A stretch of DNA of 64,000 bases from Spiroplasma ixodetis Y32 (GCF_030316605.1 NZ_CP127039.1:124001-188000); one strand, 5' to 3'; positions 32,707-42,402 are shown, numbered from the stretch's first letter. Program-made: numbers and translations. Notes: generated by a model from the sequence alone, not told the origin.

Positions 32707-32869
32707 ATTTATTTATCCTTGTTTTTAATAAACTTAATTCATATTTAATTTGTTTTCTAATTTCAAATTCAATTACTTCATCATGTGCATCTTCTAATAA
32801 TTCATTTAAATATTTAATATTTTCTTTAATTTTTCCTATTTCTTGTTCATTAAATTTATTTATTTTCAT
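32699..32869 (-). CDS. Short helical phage protein
   Basis: A 56-aa, charged, helical protein beginning MKINKFNEQEIG, overlapping both neighbours. No family recognised. Confidence 0.5.
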   Translation of the reverse strand: MKINKFNEQEIGKIKENIKYLNELLEDAHDEVIEFEIRKQIKYELSLLKTRINKYE

Positions 32870-33512
32870 TTTTATTTTCTCCTTTAAAATATTTTGTTTT
32901 TACCTTAAATCATTCAAGTAATAATTCATTTGTTATTTCAATTTCTATTTCTTCTTGACTATTTTTATTAGTTAAATAAACATAAGTTTTATTAGATGGG
33001 AATATACCATTAGCAAGTAACATACAATAATAAGCAGTTAATTGTAATTTAATTCTTTTTAATTTATCTTCATCAATACAAGCATATGTTTTATAATCAA
33101 CTAAATAATATTTATTTTCTTTTTTATCTAAATAAACTAAATCTGGTGTTCCTGCAACTAAAGTATCAGTAATAGGTCTTTCAATAATAAATTCATAATT
33201 ATTTTTATCTTTAAATTTTTCTTTTAAAAACATAAGTGATTTTTTACAATAAGAATAATTTATATTATTAGTTAATGGTTTTATTTTTTTTAATAAATTA
33301 TTAATAATATTTTCTTCATTAATATTTTGTAAATATAATTCATTAAGTTTATGAACTCATTTACCACGAACTGAAGCATTTTTTAATACTTCTGGGGCTA
33401 TATGACTATATCCAAAACCTAAATAATTATCAATAATTATAGAAACTGATATTAATTCTTTATCATCTAAAAAATATTGATGAGTTTCTTTTTTAAAAAT
33501 TAATTTACTCAT
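32856..33512 (-). CDS. PD-(D/E)XK phage exonuclease (RecB/Cas4-like)
   Basis: A 218-aa nuclease. The active-site pattern is clear: E111, GTPD with D124, and VDYKT with D139 and K141. FGYSHIAPEVL and VRGKWVH in the N-terminal part resemble the helical region before the core in RecB-type phage exonucleases. It probably degrades one strand of dsDNA to make ssDNA for RecT. It overlaps the genes on both sides, so the recombination module is one coupled operon. Confidence 0.85.
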
Positions 33513-33627
33513 ATTTATTTCTACCTATTAATATTCAAAAACATTTATTACATAATCTATTACCAAAAGAAGATTGTTTTCTACATTTATCACAAGAACC
33601 AATCATTCTATATTCTCTATATTCCAT
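33505..33627 (-). CDS. Small zinc-ribbon-like protein
   Basis: A 40-aa protein with CDKC and CNKC knuckles (about residues 12-29) and a short hydrophobic tail. It overlaps the exonuclease gene by 8 bases. Second such protein in this operon. Confidence 0.5.
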
Positions 33628-33644
33628 AAATATTTTTCCTTTCA

Positions 33645-33854
33645 TTAATTAAGTTTTTTATTTAATTCCTTATTATTTAAATTTATGTCTAATTCCATTA
33701 CTAATATTTCATATTTTTCAATAAAAGCATCTTTGATTAAATGATGTTTATAATTTAGATGATAATTATTAGCATTTTCAATTGTAGAAAAAACTTTATA
33801 TTTTATTTGATTAGTATAATTAACTTCATATTTTAATAAGTAAACATATTTCAT
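33645..33854 (-). CDS. First gene of the leftward phage operon
   Basis: A 69-aa protein behind AAGGAG. It starts MKYVYLLKYEVNYTNQIKYKV, which resembles small phage early proteins of a beta-alpha type. No family recognised. Confidence 0.5.
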   Translation of the reverse strand: MKYVYLLKYEVNYTNQIKYKVFSTIENANNYHLNYKHHLIKDAFIEKYEILVMELDINLNNKELNKKLN

Positions 33855-34158
33855 ATTTATTTTTCTCCTTTTAATTTTTTATTGTGTTATGATATTGTTA
33901 ATGAGGTATGTATTTATATATAAAACCCCCTATTTTTTAAATAATACAAATGTAATTATTAATTAGATTAATGGGGTATTTACTGAGCCATAATAAGGCT
34001 ATTCAAATTAATCTATAATTACATTAAGCGATAGAGTGTAACATTTTAACTTGCTTAACATTAAATGCTCTTTTATTCTGATATAGAAGTATTTACATAA
34101 AGTACTCACTATTTGACTTCTACGACAGTTTTATTAAGTTTTAATCTTTTAACAAAAA
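33855..34158. promoter_or_regulatory. Structured phage control region
   Basis: A 300-base gene-free stretch with nested inverted repeats. TGTAATTA (33951) pairs with TAATTACA (34026-34033), AGATTAAT (33965) with ATTAATCT (34017-34024), and AGCC/GGCT in the loop. A second fold is TAGAAGT/ACTTCTA near 34085-34123. It lies upstream of the leftward operon and likely holds its promoter; it could also be a replication origin or a structured RNA. I cannot choose between these. Confidence 0.5.
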
Positions 34159-34159
34159 A

Positions 34160-34190
34160 AGAACGATAGTTATATCGTTCTTTGTTATTT
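34160..34190. terminator. Strong terminator at the prophage right edge
   Basis: Perfect 11-bp stem AAAGAACGATA/TATCGTTCTTT around GTTA, with T-rich sequence after it. The 11-bp left arm also occurs at 17647-17657 near the other prophage edge. Confidence 0.75.
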
Positions 34191-34248
34191 TATGAATCTA
34201 TCCATTAAAGTTATGCGCCCGAAATAAAATATAAGAGTTATTAAAAAA

Positions 34249-35088
34249 ATGCCAATTATAGATAATAAATATCCAATTCATTTTGTATGAATTGGAGAAA
34301 TACCAATTACTGTAAGAAATAATATAATTTATGCGGCTTTATTACATCAATATGAACGTGAAGTTATTTTATGAATTTCTAAAAATGAAAAAAATAGAGA
34401 AATTACTGAAAATGAAAAACAACAACATAAGTTACTTTTAATAATATTAAAATTATTAGTTTAAAAGAAATAGAAAACTTAGAAAATAGTGATGTATTAA
34501 TATTTGAACAAATATTTAAAAATAATAGATTAGCAATTAAAGAAAAACTAAAATCAGCATCAGATTTTATAAGAATTGTTATATTAAACCAATATGGAGG
34601 TATTTATTTAGATGGTGATGTTGAATTAAAAAGTTCAATCCCTAGATTTCTTTATGCTTGTTATGGTATTTTATTAAATATTAAAATTAAAAAAAATGAT
34701 AATTATAAATTATATTTTGATACAGATTTTTATGATGTAATTGTTGTCACAAAGCATTCTAAAATTATTAGTAAGGTAATAAATGAATTAAGAGAAGAAT
34801 TAGATCAAAAAAAATAATCCAACATATGATGTAGGAGAATTGGTAAAAATTCGAAAAATTGTTAATGATATAATTGAAAATGATTTTAAAGAAGAAGAAA
34901 AAGAAATATTATATGCTGCTAATAGTCAATATATAGGAGTAAATTTTTATTCAATGAAAAATAATTTATATTTTTCATTAAAGACTTTTAGAAAAATGGC
35001 ATTTCCATCAAAATTATTTTCTTCTTTTGATATTGGTTATCAACATGGTTCCAATAATTGAAATGAAATAAATGAAACCTAATATAAT
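34249..35088 (+). pseudogene. DXD glycosyltransferase (TcdA/TcdB or Gly_transf_sug type), frameshifted
   Basis: Three consecutive frames together read as one glycosyltransferase. The start has IHFVWIGEIPITVRNN, the middle has SASDFIRIVILNQYGGIYLDGDVEL with the DxD sugar-nucleotide motif (DGD), and the end has a TDFYDVIVVTKHS stretch and SPF-like tail regions. Frameshifts occur near 34450 and at the A-run near 34815. Such enzymes add sugars to lipids, capsules or host proteins. The gene is broken here and continues, after a further TAA, toward ISA at 35207. Confidence 0.7.
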
Positions 35089-35206
35089 AAACAAAGAAAA
35101 TTACAAAAAATATCAGAAGAGTATGCAAAACAAATAAAAATAATAGAAAACATTTCAATAATGATTACATTTGAGGGTAATTATAGTGAAAAAAATAAAT
35201 TTTTAT
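35089..35206 (+). pseudogene. Continuation fragment before ISA
   Basis: In the same frame as the last glycosyltransferase segment, beyond a TAA, the sequence reads KQRKLQKISEEYAKQIKII and ENISIMITFEGNYSEKN before ISA. A compatible open stretch resumes after ISA at 36147. The whole may have been the 3' part of the same gene or of a neighbour. Confidence 0.4.
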
Positions 35207-36146
35207 GGCTTTTCTCCCTTTATGTACTATTTTAAATTTTATCGCATAAATGCTGAGAAAAGCCTATCTAGGGACTTCTCCCCACATTTTTAAATGAAAC
35301 ATAGCATTACAGTTTCAAAAGTAGGTATCTTGTTGAATTTATATGCAGCTTCTTTGGCATATAAATGAACATGATGTTTTGCAACTTTGATATGTGTTTT
35401 AAATGTTCTTCGTATATGTTTTCATACTGATTCAATTTGATTGGTATTTACGCCAATTTTTGAAACATAACCATCTTGATGGTTAACTGTTTTGTGATTA
35501 GGGAAAAGTGATTTGAAATCACGATATCCTTTTCAAGAATCAGTATGTACATCACACTTTGAAGAAATATGGTTTCTTGCAAACTGCAAAAGATTTTTAC
35601 TTTTTGCGTTTTTGATTACTTTCACAATTAAATTATTGGTTGTTTTTTCATAAATCCCAACAATTAATGTTTTATTTATCAAAGATCTTCCTTGTTTTTT
35701 AAAACCCATATGTGAAAGATACATTTCATCCATTTGCACTATGCCCTCAACAATAAATTGATGTTCTTGTTTGTCAATACGATTTCTGATTTCATGACCC
35801 ATTCTTCAAGCAGTTTTCAAAGTCACACCCAATTCTTTTGCAACATCAGTTGATGTAATTCCATGTTTGGTGTTTATTCATCTAAAGATGAGATAAAATC
35901 AAAATCTCAAAGGTGTTTGTGACTTGTAAAAAATGGTGCCATGAAGAATACTAAATGTTTGATGACATTTCAAACATCTTATTCTTCTTAAATTAGAAGT
36001 ATTCAAACTTGTTCAAGAACACATGATACATTTGTTTTTCTTCAAACTTGCTATATATTTTAAACAATCCTGTTCTGTTTGAAAAGCATTGTTGAACTCA
36101 TTCAATTTCATTGTTTCCTCCACAAGTACATGTGGGGAGAAGTCTG
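35207..36146 (-). mobile_element. ISA copy without matching target duplication
   Basis: A 940-bp element with both ends; the left-end repeat is mutated (AGTCTG for AGTCCG at 36141-36146). Flanks ATTTTTAT and ATAATTAA do not match, so recombination or a flanking deletion followed insertion. Confidence 0.88.
35290..36111 (-). CDS. ISA transposase
   Basis: A 273-aa IS1595-like protein with all catalytic and zinc residues. One Ala-to-Asp change (RNRIDKQE) just before the catalytic domain. It may be active in trans, though its own left end is altered. Confidence 0.9.
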
Positions 36147-36147
36147 A

Positions 36148-36305
36148 TAATTAATATTAAAACTGATTTAGGAGAAAATAAGTTAAAAGTTATTGAATGA
36201 AGTAATAAAAGTAAAGATGAAATAAATATTGAAGGTAAAAAAAGAGAATACAGTTTAAACTATCAAGCAGAAGAAAATCAAAAAAATACAACAAAATTTT
36301 TATAA
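36148..36305 (+). pseudogene. C-terminal gene fragment after ISA
   Basis: An open stretch of about 50 codons (NIKTDLGENKLKVIEW ... NTTKFL) with no start, ending at TAA 36303 and followed by a terminator. It is probably the 3' end of the gene interrupted by ISA. Confidence 0.45.
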
Positions 36306-36311
36306 AAAAAT

Positions 36312-36341
36312 AAAAAATGTATAATTTTTTTATACATTTTT
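36312..36341. terminator. Bidirectional terminator
   Basis: Stem AAATGTATAA/TTATACATTT with A- and T-runs outside, between the fragment and the ferritin-like gene. Confidence 0.7.
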
Positions 36342-36369
36342 GGTGAAAATCAAGAGTTAAATATGAAAT

Positions 36370-36891
36370 TTATTCGGGTTCATAAAATGGAACAATAACT
36401 TTTAAAGTATCTGGCTCTTCAGTTTTTAGTAAACGTTTGTCAATTTTATAAAGGTTACTATTAGACATTGCAATTCAATCCAATAAGTCTTTTTCATAAG
36501 CAATTTCTTCATAGAAATCAATTAAGAATCAGTCATAAAATTTCGCAGTTAAATTATCATTATTTTCACGAGCACTTTTAACAAGTTTATTAGTAAAATC
36601 AAGTAATTCTTCTTTAGTAGATTTTAATTTTTTTAATGCTTCTTCAATGTTTTTTGTAGTAAAAGTTGGAACTTTAATGTCTTTAATTTCAACTTGAGCA
36701 TCTTGATTCATTAAATAGTTACAAATTTTACGAATATGAACAACAGCATCAGCTGCTTCTACTTGGAAGAAGCGTGCAAACCCAGGATATCCTTTTTGAT
36801 TTGCATCATTACTTAATTTAAAACTAAGCATTTGATATTTTAGATGTTCACTAATATAATCATTTAGATCATCGTTAATTTTTTTAATCAT
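36370..36891 (-). CDS. Ferritin-like protein with degenerate ferroxidase site
   Basis: A 173-aa four-helix protein matching bacterial non-haem ferritins in length and order: LNDYISEHLKYQMLSFKLSND (helix A), FFQVEAADAVVHIRKICNYL (helix B, with the conserved His), and a helix C/D region ending FYDWFLIDFYEEIAYEKDLLDWI. Lined up by eye with E. coli FtnA, the positions of E17 and E50 are His and Ala, while H53 and the E94 region look kept. Iron oxidation may be impaired, or the protein may serve another role. ATG 36891 is placed by AAGAAGGTG. Monocistronic. Confidence 0.8.
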
Positions 36892-37002
36892 TAAATACAC
36901 CTTCTTTCTTGGCTTTATATGTATTATACTACTTTAATACTATATATATTAAAATAAATTAAGAATAAAAATATTGTTAATTAATTGTTTCTGTTACATT
37001 TT

Positions 37003-37983
37003 TTATGAAGTAAGTTCAGTGAATAGTTCAAGACCAATTTGATCATGTGCTCATTTATTTGGATGAACATAATCAAAGAAAAAATTATTATTAATAGTTT
37101 CTGGAGTTGTTCCATCAATATATCTTGGATTTAAATTTAAAGCTAAACCGGGAATTGATCATTTTATTGATTCATTAGTAATATTTTTTCCTATTTCTTG
37201 TGCTTCAGATAATAAATCACTAAAATTAGTTTCTAAGTCAAACGGTCTGATATTAATATCAGAATTATTTTTTATTAATTCAGTAATTTTATCATTTCAT
37301 TTGTTATTATATTCATTTGATAAGTGGTTTGCTACTTCTTTAACAGATTGTTTTTCATTAACATATTTTGGAATATTACTAATGTTAGGCACATTGGCAA
37401 TTATTAAATTTTGAGCACCAGCATTAATTAATGTATCAACAGTTTCAAACTCAGTTGTTATTGCATTATTAATAATTGACTCTTGTTTTGCTGTTGAATT
37501 TTCATCCATAGCAGAAAGCAGATCATTACCACCTATTTCAATAAAAATATCATCATTTTTTTGTATTTTATGATCTTTTAATAATTGATTAGCTTGGTGG
37601 TCAATAGAATAATGATTTAAGAATAATTGATATTCTCAACTATGATTTTGTCCAGCTTGTGCTCCACCTACAGCATAGTTATTACCTTTTTGATATCAAG
37701 CTGGTAATAGTTCTGTTCCTAGTTTTTTCGCTAAAATATTAGCAGCAACATCGCCATTAGTAAATGAATTATGATAAAAAGGCTCTTGAAATTTAACTTT
37801 ATCTATATTTCAAGTATCATAAGTAAAAATATTAGCTAAATTACCATTATCTGATAAGCTGTCACCAAGGACATATAATTGTGATTTAACACTTATTTGT
37901 TCATTAAAATGTTTTGCTATCATTTCATTTCCAGCAGTTAAAGTTATTGGTGTCAGAGTGATATTTATTAAAAATGTTTTCAT
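37003..37983 (-). CDS. Secreted GDSL (SGNH) lipase/esterase
   Basis: A 326-aa protein. The N-terminal 20-25 residues are hydrophobic and could be a signal peptide. Block I is YVLGDSLSDNGN (nucleophile Ser), block III IEIGGNDLL (oxyanion Asn), block V FDYVHPNKWAH (Asp-His). NYAVGGAQ supplies the conserved Gly. Members hydrolyse lipid or other esters; in spiroplasmas a secreted one could release host fatty acids or act on membranes. GGAAT precedes ATG 37983. No operon partner. Confidence 0.88.
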
Positions 37984-38300
37984 TTGATAAATTCCTTTTC
38001 TCATTAAAAATTTAAATATTAAGGTAATTTTTAAAAGAAAACTATATTCTCTTTTAAAAATTAATAACTTAACTTAATAGTAAGTTATTACATTCATATT
38101 ATCATATTATTAGTAATGAGTAAATAAGGTTTTATTATAAAAATAAAAATTGATTTTAAATAATGATTATATAAATTTAATTATTTATTAAATTTAATGC
38201 AATTTTTAAGAATAATTTTATTGTAAAAAAAATAAAATGTGTTAATTTTAAATTAAAAGATTGTTTTTTATAAAACATTGAATGAAAGGGAATAGGAAAA
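37984..38300. other. Divergent intergenic region
   Basis: About 317 bases of very AT-rich sequence between the lipase and the coiled-coil gene, which point away from each other. It must hold both promoters, but I see no convincing -35/-10 pair or hairpin. Confidence 0.4.
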
Positions 38301-39110
38301 ATGAGTAGAAATATAGCAGAAGCAATTGAAAATTTAGTTAATTCAAAAATAGTAGAAGAGTGAGTTTTTCTTTTTGAACAAAAACTTGAAAAAGAAGAAT
38401 TAAGAAATTCAGAATATATGAAGTTATACAGTAAAGATAAATTTTTAAATTATATGTTTCTTGATGAATATGAAAAACTTGAAGAAATTGAAAAAGCAGA
38501 AAAAAAGATAAAAATAAAATTAAAAAAAATAGAAAAAATTGAAACAAAAATAGAAAAAATTGAAACAAAAAATAAAGAAAAAATCAAAAAAAATAAGAAT
38601 AAAAAAGAAATTATAGATTTACAGAATGAAAAAGCAAGACTTAATAAAAAAATCGCTTGTTTGCATTTATTTATAGATGATAAAAAAGAAGAAGTAAAAG
38701 ATTTAGAGTTACAAAGATGTAAAATATTAGAAGAAAAAAGTAAAAATGAGAAAAATAATTTCTTATCAAAAGAAGATAGAGAAATACGAGATATTGAAAA
38801 TAAAATATGAAAAATTATTTTAGATAATTATTTTCAAGATAAAAGTAATAAGAAACTTATATTAAAAGAATATGAGGAATATGCAAGTAATTTTAAAAAA
38901 ACTATTAAAGAATTAAAGATTGGTGATAAAAAATGTTATGATGGATTATTAGATATAATTACAACTTTATATAAAGACGTGTCAAGAGATAAATTATTTT
39001 TAGAAAGAGAAAACATAAAAACTGATGGTTGACAAGACATAAATTTAGATGAAGATTCAACAAGATTACAAAATTTATTTTTAGAAAATAAATTTAAACC
39101 ATCTTTGTAG
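38301..39110 (+). CDS. Lysine-rich coiled-coil protein
   Basis: A 269-aa soluble protein. Residues 55-170 are an almost continuous coiled coil with near-repeats of IEKIETK and high Lys/Glu content. The C-terminal 90 residues look globular (KIILDNYFQDK ... TDGWQDINLDED). No signal peptide or known domain. It could be structural or cytoskeletal, but nothing in the sequence fixes that. An ISB copy begins 11 bases after the stop. Confidence 0.65.
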
Positions 39111-39144
39111 TCAAAAAATAGTGGAATGGCAACACTTTTTAGGA

Positions 39145-39908
39145 CTATTTTTTGGTAGACATTTGTGCTTGGTATTTGATGGGGGTTAAGTAGTTTAGAG
39201 TGCTGTGAATTCTTATGTTGTTATATCAGTTGATGTAATCAAATAATTCTAATTTTAATTGGATTAATGATGTAAAATTTCTATCATTAATAAATTCTGT
39301 CTTAAAAGTTTTGAAAGTTGCTTCAGCAACAGCATTATCATAAGGACAGCCTTTTTTGCTTAAAGAACGATTAATATTGAATGCTAATAAAAGTTTATCA
39401 ATCATTTTATTGTTAAATTCATTGCCGCGATCACTATGAAATATTTCAATATCTTTTAAACAGCGATTTGATTGCATAAATGCTTAATTTACTAATGATG
39501 CATCTTTTTTAACTCCAACACTATGTCCAATAATTTCGCGGTTAAATAGGTCAATTAATAAGCAAATATAGTTTCATTTACCATTTAACTTGAACATAAG
39601 TTAAATTACTAACAATAACTTCATTTTTAATGCTATTATTAAAGTTTCTATTAACAAGATTGGTTATTTGACTATCATTGACTTTATTATGATGATTTTT
39701 GAATGATAATTTAGTGTATTTTGATATTAAATTATGCTTATTCATAATTTCTTTAATTTTTCTGCGTGATAAATAAATTTCTTGGTTTGCTAGTATGACT
39801 TTTAATCTTCTTGTTCCATAAACTTCTTTATTTTCTTTAAAAGCACTAATAACAGCTTGTTCATAAATATTATTTTGATTTTTTTCTTTTTTCTTTAAAT
39901 TAAAATAC
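39145..39908 (-). pseudogene. ISB orfB, broken
   Basis: Contains most of OrfB from YFNLKKKEKNQ to the stop at 39145, with FHSDRGNEF and AVAEATFKTFK catalytic segments, but with a nonsense codon, a frameshift and a missing N-terminus. Confidence 0.85.
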
Positions 39909-39946
39909 GGACTTCTCCCCACATGTACTTGTGGAGAGAGAAGTCC
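39909..39946. repeat. 38-bp ISA relic (mini inverted-repeat element)
   Basis: GGACTTCTCCCCACATGT is joined through ACTTGTGGAG to AGAGAAGTCC, so only the two inner ISA ends remain. It forms a hairpin inside ISB, and orfA reads through it into orfB. Confidence 0.8.
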
Positions 39947-40208
39947 GTTGCTTAATTCATTTATAAGTAACTGCTCTTGTAACATTATACTCTTTAACAA
40001 GGCAAGATATTGATTTACCACTTTGATATAAAGCTACTATTTGCTTTTTAAATTCGTCGGTATATGAGTTAATATTGGTCATAATTATAATTCCTTTCTT
40101 TTCACTAATTTGTTCTACTTGTCTACGTAATTAGTGTCCAATAAAGTGTAACCCATCCACCATTCCAGAAATAGAATAAAAGATGAAAGAAACTATAGAA
40201 AAAATAAA

Positions 40209-40588
40209 GGCTTTTCTCCCTTTATGTACTATTTTTAAATTTTATCACATAAATGTTGAGAAAAGCCTATCTACGGACTTCTCCCCACATTTTTAAATGA
40301 AACATAGTATTACAGTTTCAAAAGTAGGTATCTTGTTGAATTTATATGCAGCTTCTTTGGCATATAAATGAACATGATGTTTTGCAACTTTGATATGTGT
40401 TTTAAATGTTCTTCGTATATGTTTTCATACTGATTCAATTTGATTGGTATTTACGCCAATTTCTGAAACATAACCATCTTGATGGTTAACTGTTTTGTGA
40501 TTAGGGAAAAGTGATTTGAAATCACGATATCCTTTTCAAGAATCAGTATGTACATCACACTTTGAAGAAATATGGTTTCTTGCACTGC
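40209..40588 (-). mobile_element. ISA fragment, transposase C-terminal part
   Basis: The outer end GGCTTTTCTC (40209) and the last 98 or so codons of the transposase are present, breaking off at TTGCACTGCAG near 40586 in the segment for residues 175-180. Everything upstream is lost. Confidence 0.85.
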
Positions 40589-40762
40589 AGGCCGTTTAAA
40601 AAATGCGTATAAAGTATATTTTTTTGAGAGAAAAATATCTTTAATTGTTGTCACAATTATAACATATTTTATATAAAAATGAAAGTGTTTTGTACCACAT
40701 TTTTATTAATATAAACTAAAAATTCCTAACTATTTAGGTTAAGATTTATTTAATTTTATAAC
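40589..40762. other. Non-coding gap between ISA and ISC
   Basis: 174 AT-rich bases with no supported gene. TTGTCACAA (40649-40657) is a short palindrome; nothing else stands out. Confidence 0.4.
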
Positions 40763-42145
40763 GGCATAAGTTAGTTAAGTTTACTCCTATAATTTTTAAT
40801 CTAGACAGTATGATTAGTTTAAATAATTAATAGTTAAGGAGTAAAGATGAAATATAAAGTTTATACAAGAAAAATTAAACTAGATGTTTTAAATGAATAT
40901 GTAGTGATTAAAAAATTAAAAACCATTGATATTAAAACCAAATATCAATTATCAACCAGATCATTAATTTATAATTGAGTAAAAAAATATCAAAAAAATA
41001 ATAAATTAATTACTACTCATACTTTTCAAACAAATCATCAAATAGATAAAGTGAATATCAAAGATAAAAATTTAAAACTTGAAAATAAAAAACTCAAAAG
41101 TCACTACTAAAAGAAAAAATAAAAAATGAATTTTTAAGACAAAAACAATTCTGTGATAAAGAATTAAAAAACAATCAAAATATTTTAAATAGTAAATTAT
41201 TGAAAAGTAAATGTTTTTTAATAGTTGATAAATATAGAAATAAAAATTATGGAATTAATGACATAATTAGTTTGTTACCTATCAGTAAAGTTGCATATTA
41301 TAAATGAATAAAAAACGGTAAAAAGAAATATCAAACAAAAATTGATAATGAGTTATTAAAAGAATTAAATAAAATTGTTGTTATTAGCAACAAAGATAAA
41401 ATAATTAAAATTACTAGTTTAGAAAAGGTGAGATTAGAATTAAAGAAAAACAACACCAATCTTAAATGCAGTAAAAACAGCATTATGAGGTTATTAGAAG
41501 ATAATAATATCACAAACTATTAACCAAACCCAAAAAACAGCGTAGAGCGAAATCTAATTCCTTAAAATCAAATTTCCAATATTTATTAAAACGTAATTTT
41601 ACCAGTAATACTTATCTTGAAAAAGTTGGCATCGATGGTACTTGATTTAAAGAATTAATTATTAATAATAAAAAAACTAAATTATTATTAGAAATTGCTA
41701 CAGATATGAATAGTAATGCTATAGTTGGTTGAAAAATTAATAAAAGTGAAAATGCAATAACCATTTTAAATGTTCTTAATCAAGTAACAAAGGCAAGTCG
41801 TAAAGAACATAAAATATTTGCAACATTTATCCAGTCTGATTTAGGTTCAGGTAATACTAGTAAAATAGTTACAAATAGTTTTAATAAAAGTAAAACTTTA
41901 ATTCATTCAAAAAGTTTATCATGATTTAAAGGCAACCAAGTAAGTGAATGTTTAAATCGCTGAATCAAAAGAGATTTTAAAATTATGTTTGGTAACAAGT
42001 TTAATAGCATTAAACATTTCACAGAAGCATTAAGAAAATTTATTAACTGATGAAATAATGATAGAATGATTTTACGATTAAAAATGTCTCCAAACCAATT
42101 TGTACAGATTTGAAGACAAGAAAGTAAACTTATCTAACCAATGCC
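40763..42145 (+). mobile_element. ISC (IS3-like) full-length copy, frame-broken
   Basis: 1383 bp from GGCATAAGTTAGTTAAG to the inverse of GGCATTGGTTAGATAAG. Flanks show no clear short duplication. It truncates the lipoprotein gene at 42146-42402. Confidence 0.9.
40847..42137 (+). pseudogene. ISC transposase, two frameshifts
   Basis: The ISC protein should be about 430 aa. It has an N-terminal helix-turn-helix (KLDVLNEYVVIKKLKTID ... TRSLIYNWVKKYQ), a Lys-rich coiled segment, an HTH_21-like GINDIISLLPISKVAYYKW, then the rve domain with GIDGTWF, QSDLGSG and SECLNRW. In this copy one A is missing near 41098 (CAAAAG for CAAAAAG) and the variable site near 41511 reads ATCACAAAC, which also shifts the frame. 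Confidence 0.85.
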
Positions 42146-42402
42146 CTTATGCCACTAGAAATTTTAAATAATTTACCTTGACCATCAGCAGTTCATGTTC
42201 CTGCATAAACTGTACCATTTACATTTACTAAACTATAAACTTTACCATTATCTTCTTTTCAACCAGAAACTTTTTGAAATTCTGCTTGAACTGGCGGAAT
42301 TGGGGTAGGTGATGGTTCATCTCCTTTACCACATGCAATAATATTTGTGCTTACTGTTCCGATTAAAGTTATTGTTCCTAACATACTTAGTAATTTCTTC
42401 AT
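42146..42402 (-). pseudogene. Repeat lipoprotein, 3'-truncated by ISC
   Basis: Starts at ATG 42402 with the same signal peptide and lipobox (NIIAC) as its neighbours and the PSPTPIPP linker, then about one repeat unit, and stops at the ISC end. It is the last member of the lipoprotein array. Confidence 0.85.

Larger units (their letters stand above)
39122..40159 (-). mobile_element. ISB copy 3, internally deleted, with ISA relic
   Basis: Both ISB ends are present (TGGAATGGCAACAC at 39122 and ACCCATCCA ending 40159). About 210 bp spanning the end of orfA and start of orfB are replaced by a 38-bp relic made of the two ISA ends. orfB also has a CAA-to-TAA nonsense change near 39486 and a frameshift near 39590. 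It is dead. Confidence 0.9.

Noticed and set aside
38338..38568. Phe/Leu-rich minus-strand ORF
   Set aside because: Antisense of the Lys/Glu-rich coiled-coil gene.
40451..40654. Minus-strand ORF of 67 aa
   Set aside because: Out of frame with the ISA transposase remnant and spans the ISA break; no sign of being a gene.
41331..41513. Repeated hydrophobic ORFs opposite ISC (also at 48766, 55221, 62893)
   Set aside because: They are antisense to the ISC transposase; the Leu/Phe-rich look comes from the AT-rich complement of a Lys/Asn-rich frame.
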